From Magnetococcales bacterium DC0425bin3 (GTDB lineage: Bacteria; Pseudomonadota; Magnetococcia; Magnetococcales; DC0425bin3), in assembly GCA_002753665.1 (NCBI GenBank), contig PEAP01000013.1, forward strand, positions 1 to 48,320: a DNA stretch of 48,320 nt. Reading direction: 5' to 3'. The notes beneath the pieces were generated by a model. That model saw nothing but the letters and a program-made list of their open reading frames with translations, was not told the DNA's origin and did no database searches. Shown here in pieces: positions 38,971 through 48,056 of the stretch. The first letter of the stretch is position 1. Every line of letters begins with the position of its first letter. Position numbers and translations under genes: made by a program.

Positions 38971-39404
38971 GCGTTTCTCCCTGGGTAACGGTTATTGTGC
39001 GTTTGTTCTGCCGGTCACGAGACGGCATTATCCATTATAATTGAATTTGATCTATCATTTCAGTCACCACAACATGTCGATGGCATTTGGATGCATTGAG
39101 CCTGAAAGAAATTCTTGTATCATCATTTCGAAGTCATACAGTAGAGAAATAAAAGACCATTGTCAAGCTGTTTTACAACAGATCTGGCCTGGGCGGCCTC
39201 AGAGGATAAAGAGTCCGGAAAATTGTTGATCTGCAAAGTTATTTTTAGCCCATTCGGCAGAAATGGCACAGAATTCGATCATGTTGGGGGACGAAACAGA
39301 AAAAAATTTTCACAAATTGTTTTTCAGAGGACCCGGATCACGCTGGATTGTCGACTTTCAGAAAAACAAGAAAATAATGATTGTCTTGCAGTTTGCTCTT
39401 TCAG
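38971..39404. other. AT-rich intergenic island
   Basis: This 434-base stretch is strikingly AT-rich compared with everything around it. Small plus-strand open frames (for example from 39041) have no ribosome site or recognisable product. On the minus strand TATAAT (about 39034-39039) with CTGAAA 18 bases upstream is a possible promoter for protein C. The remainder holds nothing I can name; it may be acquired DNA or a regulatory region. Confidence 0.45.
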
Positions 39405-40238
39405 TCAAACGGCTTCTCCCCGCCCGGCGGGATCGTCCTCGGCCATGGGCAGTTTCCAGCACGGCTCCGCTTCATCACCCCCGGAGGCATCGGTTTCCGC
39501 CTGGGTCCGGTCTCCGCAGCGGCCCCGACTCTCGCGCCAGGACATCAGCGCGTCCAGATCCGGTACGGTGATCCGGCGGGCGTCCATGACGATGACCCCC
39601 GCCTCGTCCATTTCCCGCAGCAGCCGGGAGAGGGTGGCGGGTTTGATGGACAGGTAGGAGGCCAGCAGGTGCTTGGGAACGTCCAGGTTCAGAGCGCCTC
39701 CCTGGCCATTGACGATCAGGTTTTCCAGCAGGTAGCCGATCAGCCGGCCCCGGGCGTTGCGCAGGCAGAGCCCGTCGATGATGGTGAGATGGCAGTTGAT
39801 CTGGAGGCTCAGATGCCCCATGATCTGAAAGCAGGTTTCCGGCGATTCCCGCAGAATGGCCTTGAACCGCTCGGCGTTGATTTCCAGAATCTCGCTGGGC
39901 CGGATGGTGGCTGCGTCCACCAGGTACTGGTGCTTGTCCAGAAACAGCAGGGGCGTGGCGAAGGTTTCCCCTGGATGGATGAAACGCAGGACCTTCTCCT
40001 CGCCCTCGGCGGAGGTTCGGGCCAATTTGACCAGGCCTCTTTTCAGGAAATAAAAGCTGGTAAATGGTTGCTCTTGATTGAAAATAAAAGATTTTGCCGG
40101 CAGTTTCAGCCAGCGCAGGCCCGGTCGGAGCTGCTGCCACTGGAGGTCGGTCAGGTTGCCCAGGATGGACGATTGGCTGCCCTGCTGCAGCCCGGACAGG
40201 TCTACGGACTCTTTCTGTTCCTTGCTCATGGCATCCAT
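39405..40238 (-). CDS. Crp/Fnr-family regulator without an iron-sulfur cluster motif
   Basis: 277 residues. The cNMP-binding-type barrel is clear (LKLPAKSFIFNQEQPFTSFYFLKRGLVKLARTSAEGEEKVLRFIHPGETFATPLLF). A dimerisation helix leads to the HTH (LDVPKHLLASYLSIKPATLSRLLREMDEAGVIVMDARRITVPD). The N-terminal Cys cluster of FNR is absent, so this is closer to Dnr/NnrR-like sensors. The C-terminus carries an extra ~45-residue acidic, Gly/Asp-rich tail beyond the usual end. ATG 40238 follows AGGAGAGCAGGACC. Divergent from the molybdoenzyme operon, so it probably regulates it. Confidence 0.88.
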   Translation of the reverse strand: MDAMSKEQKESVDLSGLQQGSQSSILGNLTDLQWQQLRPGLRWLKLPAKSFIFNQEQPFTSFYFLKRGLVKLARTSAEGEEKVLRFIHPGETFATPLLFLDKHQYLVDAATIRPSEILEINAERFKAILRESPETCFQIMGHLSLQINCHLTIIDGLCLRNARGRLIGYLLENLIVNGQGGALNLDVPKHLLASYLSIKPATLSRLLREMDEAGVIVMDARRITVPDLDALMSWRESRGRCGDRTQAETDASGGDEAEPCWKLPMAEDDPAGRGEAV

Positions 40239-40530
40239 GGTCCTGCTCTCCTGGTGTCGGTCGAGGTCGCTTAAGACAGCTTATTATAGATAAAAATAAT
40301 TATTGAAAGTAGAGGCAATTTATTTAAAAAAATTGTCCTGGGTCAAGGAAACAAGGCCCGGACGGTGCTACACATTCAAACATTGGATTCCAGCGGTGCA
40401 AGCCCCCTGATCAGGCCGGGAGGCGACAGCCGCGCCATGATTTCTCATGACGACCGGGGGCAGGACCCAGGCAAGCCACCGCGCCACCGGTTCCTCAGGA
40501 TGCGACACACTTCGACGGGAGGCAGACACA
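40239..40530. promoter_or_regulatory. Divergent promoter region of the molybdoenzyme island
   Basis: A 292-base spacer, AT-rich next to the regulator and GC-rich towards the operon. TTGTC-CTGG-GTCAA at 40333-40346 is a near-palindrome with the TTG-N8-CAA layout of Crp/Fnr-family boxes and is the best candidate operator. GGGAGGC precedes the alpha-subunit ATG. I found no known riboswitch in the leader. Confidence 0.5.
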
Positions 40531-43500
40531 ATGAGTTCCAGACAGAACCAAATGTCCCGGCGCCGATTTCTCCAGGTGGCTGGTGGAGCAGGCTTCGGGG
40601 CGATGGTCTTGCCGGGGGAGGTGATGGCGGGTTTTCGCTTTCTCTCCCCGACCCAGGTGGAGAACCCCCTGGCGGCCTATCCCAACCGGGGGTGGGAGCG
40701 GATCTATCGCGATATCTTCCGGCACGACAAGGCGTTCGTGTTCATGTGCTGCCCCAACGACACCCACAACTGCCTGCTCAACGCCTTTGTCAAGAACGAC
40801 GTGGTGGTGAGGATCGAACCGACCTACGGCTATGGCAAGGCCCAGGACCTCTACGGCAACCAGGCATCCCACCGTTGGGATCCCCGTTGCTGCCAGAAGG
40901 GCCTGGTGTTGGCCCGTCGCTTCTACGGCGACCGCCGGGTCAACGGCGCCTTCCTGCGCAAGGGCTTCAAGGAATGGGTGGACAAGGGCTTCCCCCGGGA
41001 CGCCAAAACCGGCGCCGCGCCCAAGGAACTCATGCGTCGCGGCTGGGACTCCTGGGTCAAGGTGAGCCACGAGGAGGCCGCCAAGTATCACGCCAAGGCC
41101 TTGTATAACGTCTCAAAAACCTACAGCGGCGATCAGGGCAAGAAATACCTGCTGGCCCAGGGCTACGATCCGGATATGGTGGAGGTCGTCGGCGGAGCCG
41201 GCACCCGGGTCACCAAGTTTCGCGGTGGCATGGCCAAGCAGGGAGCGATCCGCATCTTCGGCGCCTTTCGCATGGGCAACTCCATGGCTCTGTTGGACGC
41301 CCATCTGCGCAAGGTCTCCGAGGACGACGCCAAGGGTTCCGGCTCGTGGGACTCCTATTCGTTCCACACCGACCTGCCACCCGGCCACCCCATGGTCACC
41401 GGCGAGCAGACCAACGACTTCGAGCTGTTCGACACCGAGAACTCCGGCCTGGTGATCTCCTGGGGCATGAACTGGATTTCCACCAAGATGCCCGACGGTC
41501 ACTGGCTCACCGAGGCGCGCCTCAAGGGTGCCAAGACCGTGGCCGTGACGGTGGAATATTCGTCCACAGCCAACAAGTGCGACGACGTGGTGGTCATCCG
41601 CCCGGGCACGGATCCGGCCTTTGCCCTGGGGCTGGCCCAGGTCATCATTGCCGAGAAACTCTACGACGCCGATTTCGTCAAGCGCAACACCGACCTGCCG
41701 TCCCTGGTGCGGATGGACACCCTGGAGCGTCTGCCGGCCACGGCGGTCTTCCCTGGCCACCAGAACTCGGCCCTGCAGAACTGGACCCAGGTGATCCCCC
41801 CCGGCGAGAAGGCCGGTCCCACCCTGATGCAGAAGGGCGTGCAGATTCCTTCGGCCCTGACCGGCGAATTCGCCGACTTCGTCATGTGGGACGCCAATGC
41901 CAACAAGCCCGTGGTCGTCACCCACGATCAACTGGGCAGCCACTTCGAGAAGTTGGGCATCGATCCGGCCCTGACCGGCTCCTTCCAGGTGACCCTGGCC
42001 GATGGCAAGACCGTGACTTGCCGCACGGTCATGGATTTGACCCGGGAATACCTGGACACCAACATGACCCCGGCCCAGGTTCGCAAGGTCACCTGGGCGC
42101 CGGAGGAGGCGGTCACCTCCCTGGCCCGGGACATCGGCAAGAACCGCGGCAAGACCCTGTTCGCCTGCGGCATGGGTCCCAACCAGTTCTGGAACAACGA
42201 TAACAAGGACCGCGCCATCCTGCTGGTGGCCGGCCTGACCGGCAACCTGGGACAGCATGGCGGCAACGTCGGCAGCTACGCTGGCACTTACAAGAACACC
42301 CTGTTCTCCGGCATGCCGCGGTTCGTGCTGGAGAATCCCTTCCATCCCCAGCTCGACCCGGATGGCCAGATCAAACCCCAGCTGTATTTGCGACCGGAGT
42401 CCATGCATTACTGGGCCAATGGCGAACGCCTGATGAAGGCCGGCAACAAGAAGATCACCACCGGCGCCCATGTGCCCACGCCCACCAAGGCCATCTGGCA
42501 GGTGAACTCCAACTCCAGCCTGGGCAACCAGAAGGGCCATTTCGACGTGGTGTTCAACACCCTGCCCAAGTCTGAACTGGTGGTCTACAACGAATGGTGG
42601 TGGACGGCTTCCTGCGAGTATTCGGATATCGTCTATGGCGTCGATTCCTGGATGGAATTCAAGTATCCGGACTTCACCGCCTCCAACACCAATCCGTTTC
42701 TCCAGGTTTATCCGACCACCCCCATCAAGCGCAACTACCAGACCGTCTCCGACAACGAGACCTATCTGTTGGTGGCCCGGCAGCTCGCCAAGCTCACCGG
42801 CGACGAGCGCTTCGAGCAGATGTGGAAGTTCATCGCCGACAACCGGCCGGATGTGTATCTGCAGCGCATCATCGACGGCTCCACTCCATTGCGTGGCTAT
42901 CGCTTCAGGGACCTGGAAACCCTGGCCAAGCAGGGCATTCCGGCCCTGATGAACACCCGCACCTATCCTCGCATCAACAGCTACGAACAGGTGCATGAAT
43001 CCAAGCCCTGGTACACCAAGACCGGACGCCTGGAATACTATCGTCCCGAAGCGGAATTCATTGATGCCGGCGAGAACCTGATCGTTTTCCGCGAGCCGTC
43101 GGACGCCACCTTCCACGATCCCTGCGCCATCGCCGCGGCGGCTCATCCGGCCATCCGGCCCAAGAAGCCGGCCGACTGGGGCATCCCGGAGGATGATCGC
43201 AGCCATACCACCCGCCAGATGCGCAATACCACCTACACGGTGGACCAGCTGGTCGCCTCCCGGCATCCGCTGCATGCCCAGGGCTGGGACCATGTGTTCC
43301 ACACCCCAAAGTATCGCCACGGCGCCCACACCATGCCCATCGACACGGACTTCATGGCCACCCTGTTCGGTCCGTTCGGCGACATGTACCGGCGCGACAA
43401 GCGCATGCCCGGCGTGGGCGAAATGTATGTGGACATCAATCCCGCCGACGCCCGCTCCATGGGCATCGAGGATGGTGACTACGTCTATGTGGACGGCGAT

Positions 43501-44019
43501 CCCAACGACTTGCCGTTCCGGGGCTGGAACGACCCCAAGCGCAAGGACGAGTACAAGGTGGCCCGTCTGCTGTGCCGGGCGCGGTACTATCCCGGCACGC
43601 CGGCGGGCATCACCCGGATGTGGTTCAACGGCTACATGGCCACCCCCGGCTCGGTGAAGGCCCACGAAACCCGCATCGACGGGCTGGCCAAGAATGCCGA
43701 GACCAACTACCAGGCCCTGTTCCGCTACGGTGGTCACCAGAGTCTGACCCGGTCGTGGCTCAAACCCACCCACCAGACCGCCACCCTCATCACGCGCAAG
43801 TCGTGGACCAACGAGGTGACCAAGGGCTTCAACGTGGACGTGCATTGCGTGACCAACGCCCCGCGGGAATCCATCGCCAAGTTCACCAAGGCGGAGGATG
43901 GCGGGCTGGGGGGCCATGGCAAGTGGCGTCCGGTGGCCCTGGGACTGCGCCCGGGCAACGAGGGATTGGCTCTCAAGAAGTACCTTGAGGGCGGTTATGT
44001 GCAGATCACCAAGGCCTGA
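40531..44019 (+). CDS. Molybdopterin oxidoreductase alpha subunit, periplasmic NarG/NxrA-like type
   Basis: 1162 residues. The Tat motif SRRRFLQ (9-15) marks export. An Fe-S site (CCPNDTHNC, residues 73-81, with WDPRCCQKG at 116-124) leads into the type II DMSO-reductase fold. WDSYSFHTDLPPGHPMVTGEQT, GMNWISTKMPDGHWLTEARLKGAKTVAV and VVIRPGTDP are the segments shared with periplasm-facing nitrate reductases and nitrite oxidoreductases, rather than cytoplasm-facing NarG. D274 or D281 could be the Mo ligand. The direction and substrate (nitrate/nitrite, or another oxyanion) cannot be settled. First gene of an alpha-beta-gamma-chaperone operon. Confidence 0.85.
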   Translation: MSSRQNQMSRRRFLQVAGGAGFGAMVLPGEVMAGFRFLSPTQVENPLAAYPNRGWERIYRDIFRHDKAFVFMCCPNDTHNCLLNAFVKNDVVVRIEPTYGYGKAQDLYGNQASHRWDPRCCQKGLVLARRFYGDRRVNGAFLRKGFKEWVDKGFPRDAKTGAAPKELMRRGWDSWVKVSHEEAAKYHAKALYNVSKTYSGDQGKKYLLAQGYDPDMVEVVGGAGTRVTKFRGGMAKQGAIRIFGAFRMGNSMALLDAHLRKVSEDDAKGSGSWDSYSFHTDLPPGHPMVTGEQTNDFELFDTENSGLVISWGMNWISTKMPDGHWLTEARLKGAKTVAVTVEYSSTANKCDDVVVIRPGTDPAFALGLAQVIIAEKLYDADFVKRNTDLPSLVRMDTLERLPATAVFPGHQNSALQNWTQVIPPGEKAGPTLMQKGVQIPSALTGEFADFVMWDANANKPVVVTHDQLGSHFEKLGIDPALTGSFQVTLADGKTVTCRTVMDLTREYLDTNMTPAQVRKVTWAPEEAVTSLARDIGKNRGKTLFACGMGPNQFWNNDNKDRAILLVAGLTGNLGQHGGNVGSYAGTYKNTLFSGMPRFVLENPFHPQLDPDGQIKPQLYLRPESMHYWANGERLMKAGNKKITTGAHVPTPTKAIWQVNSNSSLGNQKGHFDVVFNTLPKSELVVYNEWWWTASCEYSDIVYGVDSWMEFKYPDFTASNTNPFLQVYPTTPIKRNYQTVSDNETYLLVARQLAKLTGDERFEQMWKFIADNRPDVYLQRIIDGSTPLRGYRFRDLETLAKQGIPALMNTRTYPRINSYEQVHESKPWYTKTGRLEYYRPEAEFIDAGENLIVFREPSDATFHDPCAIAAAAHPAIRPKKPADWGIPEDDRSHTTRQMRNTTYTVDQLVASRHPLHAQGWDHVFHTPKYRHGAHTMPIDTDFMATLFGPFGDMYRRDKRMPGVGEMYVDINPADARSMGIEDGDYVYVDGDPNDLPFRGWNDPKRKDEYKVARLLCRARYYPGTPAGITRMWFNGYMATPGSVKAHETRIDGLAKNAETNYQALFRYGGHQSLTRSWLKPTHQTATLITRKSWTNEVTKGFNVDVHCVTNAPRESIAKFTKAEDGGLGGHGKWRPVALGLRPGNEGLALKKYLEGGYVQITKA

Positions 44020-44046
44020 GCCCATTCGAGTGGAGGAGTTTGAATC

Positions 44047-45174
44047 ATGACGACGGTCTACAACTGGCAGATCGGCCGCGAGATGGAGTACCCCTTCGCC
44101 GAAGCCCGGCCCAAGAAACAGTTCGCGATGATCATGGACACCAACAAGTGCATCGCGTGCCAAACCTGCACCGTGGCCTGCAAGACCACCTGGACCTCCG
44201 GCCGCGGCCAGGAATACATGTTCTGGAACAATGTGGAAACCAAGCCCTACGGCTACTATCCCCTGGGCTGGGACGTGAAGATCCTGGACAAGCTGGGCAT
44301 CCAGGACGTGGGCCCCGGTCCCTACCAGGGCAAGACGCTGTTCGAGGCCGCACCGGAAGGCGAGAAGGTGCTGGGCTACCTCCCGGCGGACCTGGATTAT
44401 GCCCATCCCAACATCTCCGAGGACGATTCCACCGGCAGCATGACCAGGGGGGCGTTCATCACCATGCCCCACATGCAGTGGATGCATTATCTGCCCCGCA
44501 TCTGCAACCATTGCACCTATCCGGCCTGTGTGGGGGCCTGTCCCCGGCAGTCGGCCTACAAGCGTCCGGAAGACGGCATCGTGCTGGTGGACCAGATGCG
44601 CTGCCGCGGCTATCGGGAATGCGTGCGCGGCTGTCCCTACAAGAAGCCGTTCTTCAATTCCATCACCCGCACCTCGGAGAAATGCGTGGGTTGCTATCCG
44701 GCCGTGGAAAGCGGGCGGCAGACCCAATGCACCATCACCTGCATCGGCAAGATCCGCCTGCAGGGTTTCATCTCCACCCCGGACAAGGCCAACCCGGACA
44801 ATCCCCTGGACTATCTGATCCACGGCCTGCAACTGGCCAAGCCGCTGTATCCGCAGTTGGGGCTGGAGCCCAATGTCTATTACATCCCGCCCATCCATGT
44901 GCCCGGAACCTATCTCCGGCAGATGTTCGGTGCCGGCGCCGAGCAGGCCACGGCGCTGTACCGCACGGCCGTTGACGACAAGAAGCTGTTGGGTGCGTTG
45001 CTGCTGTTCGGCGCCACGCCGATGATCATCGAGCGCTTCAAGGTCGATGGCGATACCGCCTATGGCTACAACGAGAAGGGCGAAGAGTTGGTTCGGGTGC
45101 CGTTGCGCGAGCCGGTCTTCATGCGCGTGGCCTTCGACGAGACCTTCAAGACCCATCGCAGCAACATCACCTGA
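44047..45174 (+). CDS. Iron-sulfur beta subunit (NarH/NxrB-like)
   Basis: 375 residues with no signal peptide; it would be exported bound to the Tat-tagged alpha subunit. The first cluster is C35-x2-C38-x2-C41-x3-C45. Further clusters are CNHCTYPACVGAC, CRGYRECVRGCPYKK and EKCVGCYPAVESGRQTQCTITC. In the third, Tyr replaces the second Cys, as Trp does in NarH, which fits a [3Fe-4S] centre; so four clusters (three 4Fe, one 3Fe) are expected. GGAGGAG precedes the ATG, 27 bases after the alpha gene. Confidence 0.92.
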   Translation: MTTVYNWQIGREMEYPFAEARPKKQFAMIMDTNKCIACQTCTVACKTTWTSGRGQEYMFWNNVETKPYGYYPLGWDVKILDKLGIQDVGPGPYQGKTLFEAAPEGEKVLGYLPADLDYAHPNISEDDSTGSMTRGAFITMPHMQWMHYLPRICNHCTYPACVGACPRQSAYKRPEDGIVLVDQMRCRGYRECVRGCPYKKPFFNSITRTSEKCVGCYPAVESGRQTQCTITCIGKIRLQGFISTPDKANPDNPLDYLIHGLQLAKPLYPQLGLEPNVYYIPPIHVPGTYLRQMFGAGAEQATALYRTAVDDKKLLGALLLFGATPMIIERFKVDGDTAYGYNEKGEELVRVPLREPVFMRVAFDETFKTHRSNIT

Positions 45175-45187
45175 CGGGGGAGAGGAT

Positions 45188-46168
45188 ATGAACAGAAAGA
45201 ACAGCACCCTTGCATTGGTGACCCTGATCGCCGGATTGACTGGCTGCAATGCCACCGCGTCCTCTCAGGTCGGCGTGGCGGACCCGGAGACCGCTCCGGC
45301 CGCCCGGTCGGCCGCTCCGGCCGTGGAGGCACCCAAGACGGCCGCCGTCCATTATGCCGCCAAACCCGCCACCCCGGCCCCGGCCCCCGCCGATGCCCTG
45401 GAAGCGGTGCGGGTGGCCCACGATGGGGCGGTGATCGACCCGGCGGACCAGGCCTGGCAGTCCAGCAAGCCCCGCACGGTGACCCTGCAACCCCAGAACG
45501 TCACCACGCCCAACAACCTCAGCCCGGCCGTGACCGAAATGACCGTGCGTTCGGTGCATAACGGCCAATGGCTGTCGATCCTGCTGGAATGGAACGATCC
45601 CACCAAGAGCGACCGGCTGGTGGTGGACCAGTTCGGCGACCAGGTGGCGGTGCAGCTGCCGTTGCGGTTCCGCGCCGATGCTCCCTACAATCCCATGATG
45701 GGTGCCCCGGACGAACGGGTGAACATCATCCAGTGGCGGGCGGCGTTCCAGGCCGATCTGGACCGCAAGCGCAGCCTGGAAGTGCGGGATCTTTATCCTC
45801 ACGCCCATTCCGACCTGTATCCGGACAAGGTGTTGAACGCCATCGACCTGCGGGCCTACCTGGGCGCCGCCGGGGTGGACAATCCGGTGGCGGCCCACCG
45901 CGCCAGCCCGGTCCTCGACCAAGTGGCCGAGGGCTTCGGCTCCCTGACCGTCAAGCAGCATCAGGAAGCTGACGGCCAGGGGACCTGGTCCAACGGCCAA
46001 TGGCATGTGGTGATCACCCTGCCCATGGCTCCGGAAGGCACCAACGCCCCGAACCTGACCGGCGGGGACCAATCCACCGTGGCCTTCGCGGTCTGGGAAG
46101 GCGGCAACCAGGAGGTCGGGTCCCGCAAGGCCTGGTCCGACTGGGTCCCATTGACCCTGGCCAAGTGA
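45188..46168 (+). CDS. Haem-binding gamma subunit, ethylbenzene-dehydrogenase-type lipoprotein
   Basis: 326 residues. A lipobox (LTGC, Cys20) predicts a lipoprotein, anchored to a membrane on the periplasmic side. An Ala/Pro-rich linker (20-80) precedes the EB_dh/DdhC/SerC-type domain. A Met in NPMMGAPDER and a Lys in GSRKAWSDWVPL occupy the positions of the haem b axial ligands in that family. It would pass electrons between the beta subunit and a periplasmic cytochrome or quinol enzyme; no NarI-like membrane subunit is present. It starts 13 bases after the beta gene. Confidence 0.85.
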   Translation: MNRKNSTLALVTLIAGLTGCNATASSQVGVADPETAPAARSAAPAVEAPKTAAVHYAAKPATPAPAPADALEAVRVAHDGAVIDPADQAWQSSKPRTVTLQPQNVTTPNNLSPAVTEMTVRSVHNGQWLSILLEWNDPTKSDRLVVDQFGDQVAVQLPLRFRADAPYNPMMGAPDERVNIIQWRAAFQADLDRKRSLEVRDLYPHAHSDLYPDKVLNAIDLRAYLGAAGVDNPVAAHRASPVLDQVAEGFGSLTVKQHQEADGQGTWSNGQWHVVITLPMAPEGTNAPNLTGGDQSTVAFAVWEGGNQEVGSRKAWSDWVPLTLAK

Positions 46169-46178
46169 GGCACATGCG

Positions 46179-46925
46179 ATGATGAGCGGCGCGGTTGATC
46201 AGCAACGCGCCTGCGACGGCACGGAAGAACGGCTGCGGGAGCTCTTGGCCACCGCAGCCCTCTTCCGTTGGCTGGCGCGGGGCATGATGTATCCCTATCC
46301 GGGTGCGCGTGGGACCCTGCTGGCCGAGGCCAGGCAACTGCTTCTGCTGCTGCCGGCCTGGTCTCGGATGCAGGACGCCCTGTCGAACACGGACGAGGGG
46401 CTGCTGGAAGCCGAATATTGCCGTCTGTTCATGGGCCGGGGGGTGTGTTCCCTGCATGAAACCGCCTATGGCGACGGCCAGCGCATGGGTGGGCAGGTGG
46501 TGGAACTGGCCGACATCAGCGGTTTTTACCGGGCGTTCGGAGTGGAACCATCACCCACCCAGCCCGATCTGCCCGATCATCTGTGCAGCGAGCTGGAGTT
46601 CTACAGCCTGCTGTTGATCAAGGAAGCCTATGCCCTGGATGAAGCCTGGACCGAGCAGGCCCAGGTGGCCGAGGAGGCTGGGCAGACGTTCCTGAGCCAT
46701 CATCTGGGCCGCTGGATCGTCCCCCTGGCCGAGGGGGTGCGGGACCATGCCGGGGCCGATACTTTCTATGGGACACTGGCCACGGTGCTGCAGGAAGTCG
46801 TCGCGCAGGAATGTCGGCGGCGCGGTGTCACGCCCCAGCCTTTTTCGGGACGGTTGACGCCGGATGAAGGCCTGCAGGGCGATGCGTTCATCTGTCCCCG
46901 GGAACAGGTGCCATCGGCGAATTGA
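46179..46925 (+). CDS. TorD/NarJ-family maturation chaperone
   Basis: 248 residues, all helical in pattern. LRELLATAALFRWLARGMMYPYPG, LEAEYCRLFMG, ETAYGD and the family motif PDHLCSELEFYSLLLIKEAYA are characteristic of TorD/DmsD/NarJ-type chaperones. They hold the apo-alpha subunit, guard its Tat signal and allow Mo cofactor insertion. It is the last gene of the operon, ten bases after the gamma gene, followed by a strong terminator. Confidence 0.88.
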   Translation: MMSGAVDQQRACDGTEERLRELLATAALFRWLARGMMYPYPGARGTLLAEARQLLLLLPAWSRMQDALSNTDEGLLEAEYCRLFMGRGVCSLHETAYGDGQRMGGQVVELADISGFYRAFGVEPSPTQPDLPDHLCSELEFYSLLLIKEAYALDEAWTEQAQVAEEAGQTFLSHHLGRWIVPLAEGVRDHAGADTFYGTLATVLQEVVAQECRRRGVTPQPFSGRLTPDEGLQGDAFICPREQVPSAN

Positions 46926-46952
46926 TTGAAGGGGGGGGGCGTGTCGGATCCT

Positions 46953-46991
46953 GTGATGCCGAACGCGGACTTGATTCGCGTTCGGCATCAC
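46953..46991. terminator. Bidirectional rho-independent terminator
   Basis: GTGATGCCGAACGCG and CGCGTTCGGCATCAC form a perfect 15-bp stem around a 9-base loop, followed by TGTTTGTTT on the plus strand. It ends the molybdoenzyme operon and overlaps the last codon of the convergent gene. Confidence 0.85.
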
Positions 46992-47881
46992 TGTTTGTTT
47001 CCACGGGGCAGCCTGGCCAGGCGGAACCCCAGCAGGTTGCGGTGGTAGTTTGGGGCGCTCCAGTAGCGGTTGGCCGCACGGACGTAGGATGGCAGGATAT
47101 GCCAACTGCCCCCCCGGGCCGCCCGGCGTGGCCCCCCCCCATCGGCGCAGCGGGTTTCCGCGCCGTTGTAGGACGACTCGTAGGACGAACAGGTCCATTC
47201 CAGCACATTGCCCAGCATGTCGTGCAGCCCGAAGGGGTTGGCGATGAACCGGCCCACCGGCGCGGTCACCATGAACCCATCCGCGCAATAATAATCATCC
47301 CAGGGCCAGGCATAACCCTTCTGGGAGGTGGGATTGAAGACATTGGCGTAGCGGCAGGCCTCTTCCTCGTCGTCCCCCCAATAGCGCGAGTCCGTGGTGC
47401 CGCCCCTGGCGGCGTATTCCCACTCCGCCTCGGTGAGCAGGCGGAAGGTCCCGTGTCCGGACTTGGACAGCCATTGGGCATAGGCAGTGGCCTCGTCCCA
47501 GCTCACCTCCACCACCGGCTGATCGTCCTGGTCCAGGGACTGCCCCGACCGCTCGCCGCTGGAATGGCTCGGCTTCCACAGGCGATATTGGCCGTTGGTC
47601 ACCTCGTGGCGACCCACCCACAGGTCAGTCACGCACACCTGATGTCGGGTTTCATCCGGGTCGCGTTTGGCTTCGGATTCGGGGGAGCCCATCTCGCAGC
47701 AGCCCCCTGTCACCCAGACGAACTCCATCCCCGTGGCGGGCTCCCACCAGGTTTTGCGGTGGCTGTCGCCGGTTGGGTCGGTCGCGGTCGGGGGAGGTTC
47801 CCGGGATGCCCGAACCCACAGGATCGTTCCCCCCAGCACCACGGCCAGGGCCAGCAGGGCCAGGTTGCGCGCAGGCGGCAT
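46988..47881 (-). CDS. Exported formylglycine-generating-enzyme-fold protein
   Basis: 297 residues. An N-terminal signal or membrane anchor (MPPARNLALLALAVVLGGTILWV) is followed by the FGE-sulfatase domain (PF03781): MEFVWVTGGCCEMGSPESE, GRHEVTNGQYRLW, PVVEVSWDEATAYAQWLS, FRLLTEAEWEYAARGG, GNVLEWTCSSYE and AARGGSWHI. Many such proteins are not true formylglycine enzymes. No sulfatase is nearby. ATG 47881 opens the signal sequence; the open frame upstream runs through a dispersed hairpin repeat and is probably untranslated. The ribosome site is weak. Confidence 0.85.
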   Translation of the reverse strand: MPPARNLALLALAVVLGGTILWVRASREPPPTATDPTGDSHRKTWWEPATGMEFVWVTGGCCEMGSPESEAKRDPDETRHQVCVTDLWVGRHEVTNGQYRLWKPSHSSGERSGQSLDQDDQPVVEVSWDEATAYAQWLSKSGHGTFRLLTEAEWEYAARGGTTDSRYWGDDEEEACRYANVFNPTSQKGYAWPWDDYYCADGFMVTAPVGRFIANPFGLHDMLGNVLEWTCSSYESSYNGAETRCADGGGPRRAARGGSWHILPSYVRAANRYWSAPNYHRNLLGFRLARLPRGNKQ

Positions 47882-47907
47882 GCCATGTCTTTCGGAACAA
47901 ACTTTGT

Positions 47908-47974
47908 TTGATGGAGGGGGAAGCCTTCCTCCACCCTCCACCGATGGAAGCCGGTTTCCGGCTTCCACGGTAAA
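47908..47974 (-). repeat. Dispersed double-hairpin element, copy 2 (intergenic)
   Basis: On the minus strand, ACCGTG precedes a 9-bp hairpin (GGAAGCCGG-AAA-CCGGCTTCC). ATCGGTGGAGGGTGGAGG and a second short stem (GGAAG/CTTCC) follow. The layout equals the copy at 6919-6985, while stem bases differ in a paired, compensatory way. It sits just upstream of the FGE-fold gene. Confidence 0.75.
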
Positions 47975-48056
47975 GGATTCAGGGAGCCTCAGACTACAGG
48001 AAGGCATAGTTCTGGGCAAGGTCGCGATGGGTGACCGGCATGGCCCGGAGGCCGGT

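Noticed and set aside
39045-39058. TTGATCTATCAT as an FNR box near protein C
   Set aside because: The half-sites are separated by only two bases instead of four, so it does not have Fnr geometry.
39041-39229. A 62-codon plus-strand frame in the AT-rich island
   Set aside because: No Shine-Dalgarno, no similarity, and composition explained by the AT-rich spacer.
40340-40530. Possible riboswitch or structured leader before the molybdoenzyme operon
   Set aside because: The GC-rich stretch has short dyads, but I could not match it to a Moco, c-di-GMP or other known riboswitch core.
41113-45255. A 1380-codon minus-strand open frame opposite the molybdoenzyme genes
   Set aside because: Antisense shadow of the alpha and beta subunits, rich in His/Gly/Gln with no ribosome site or motif.
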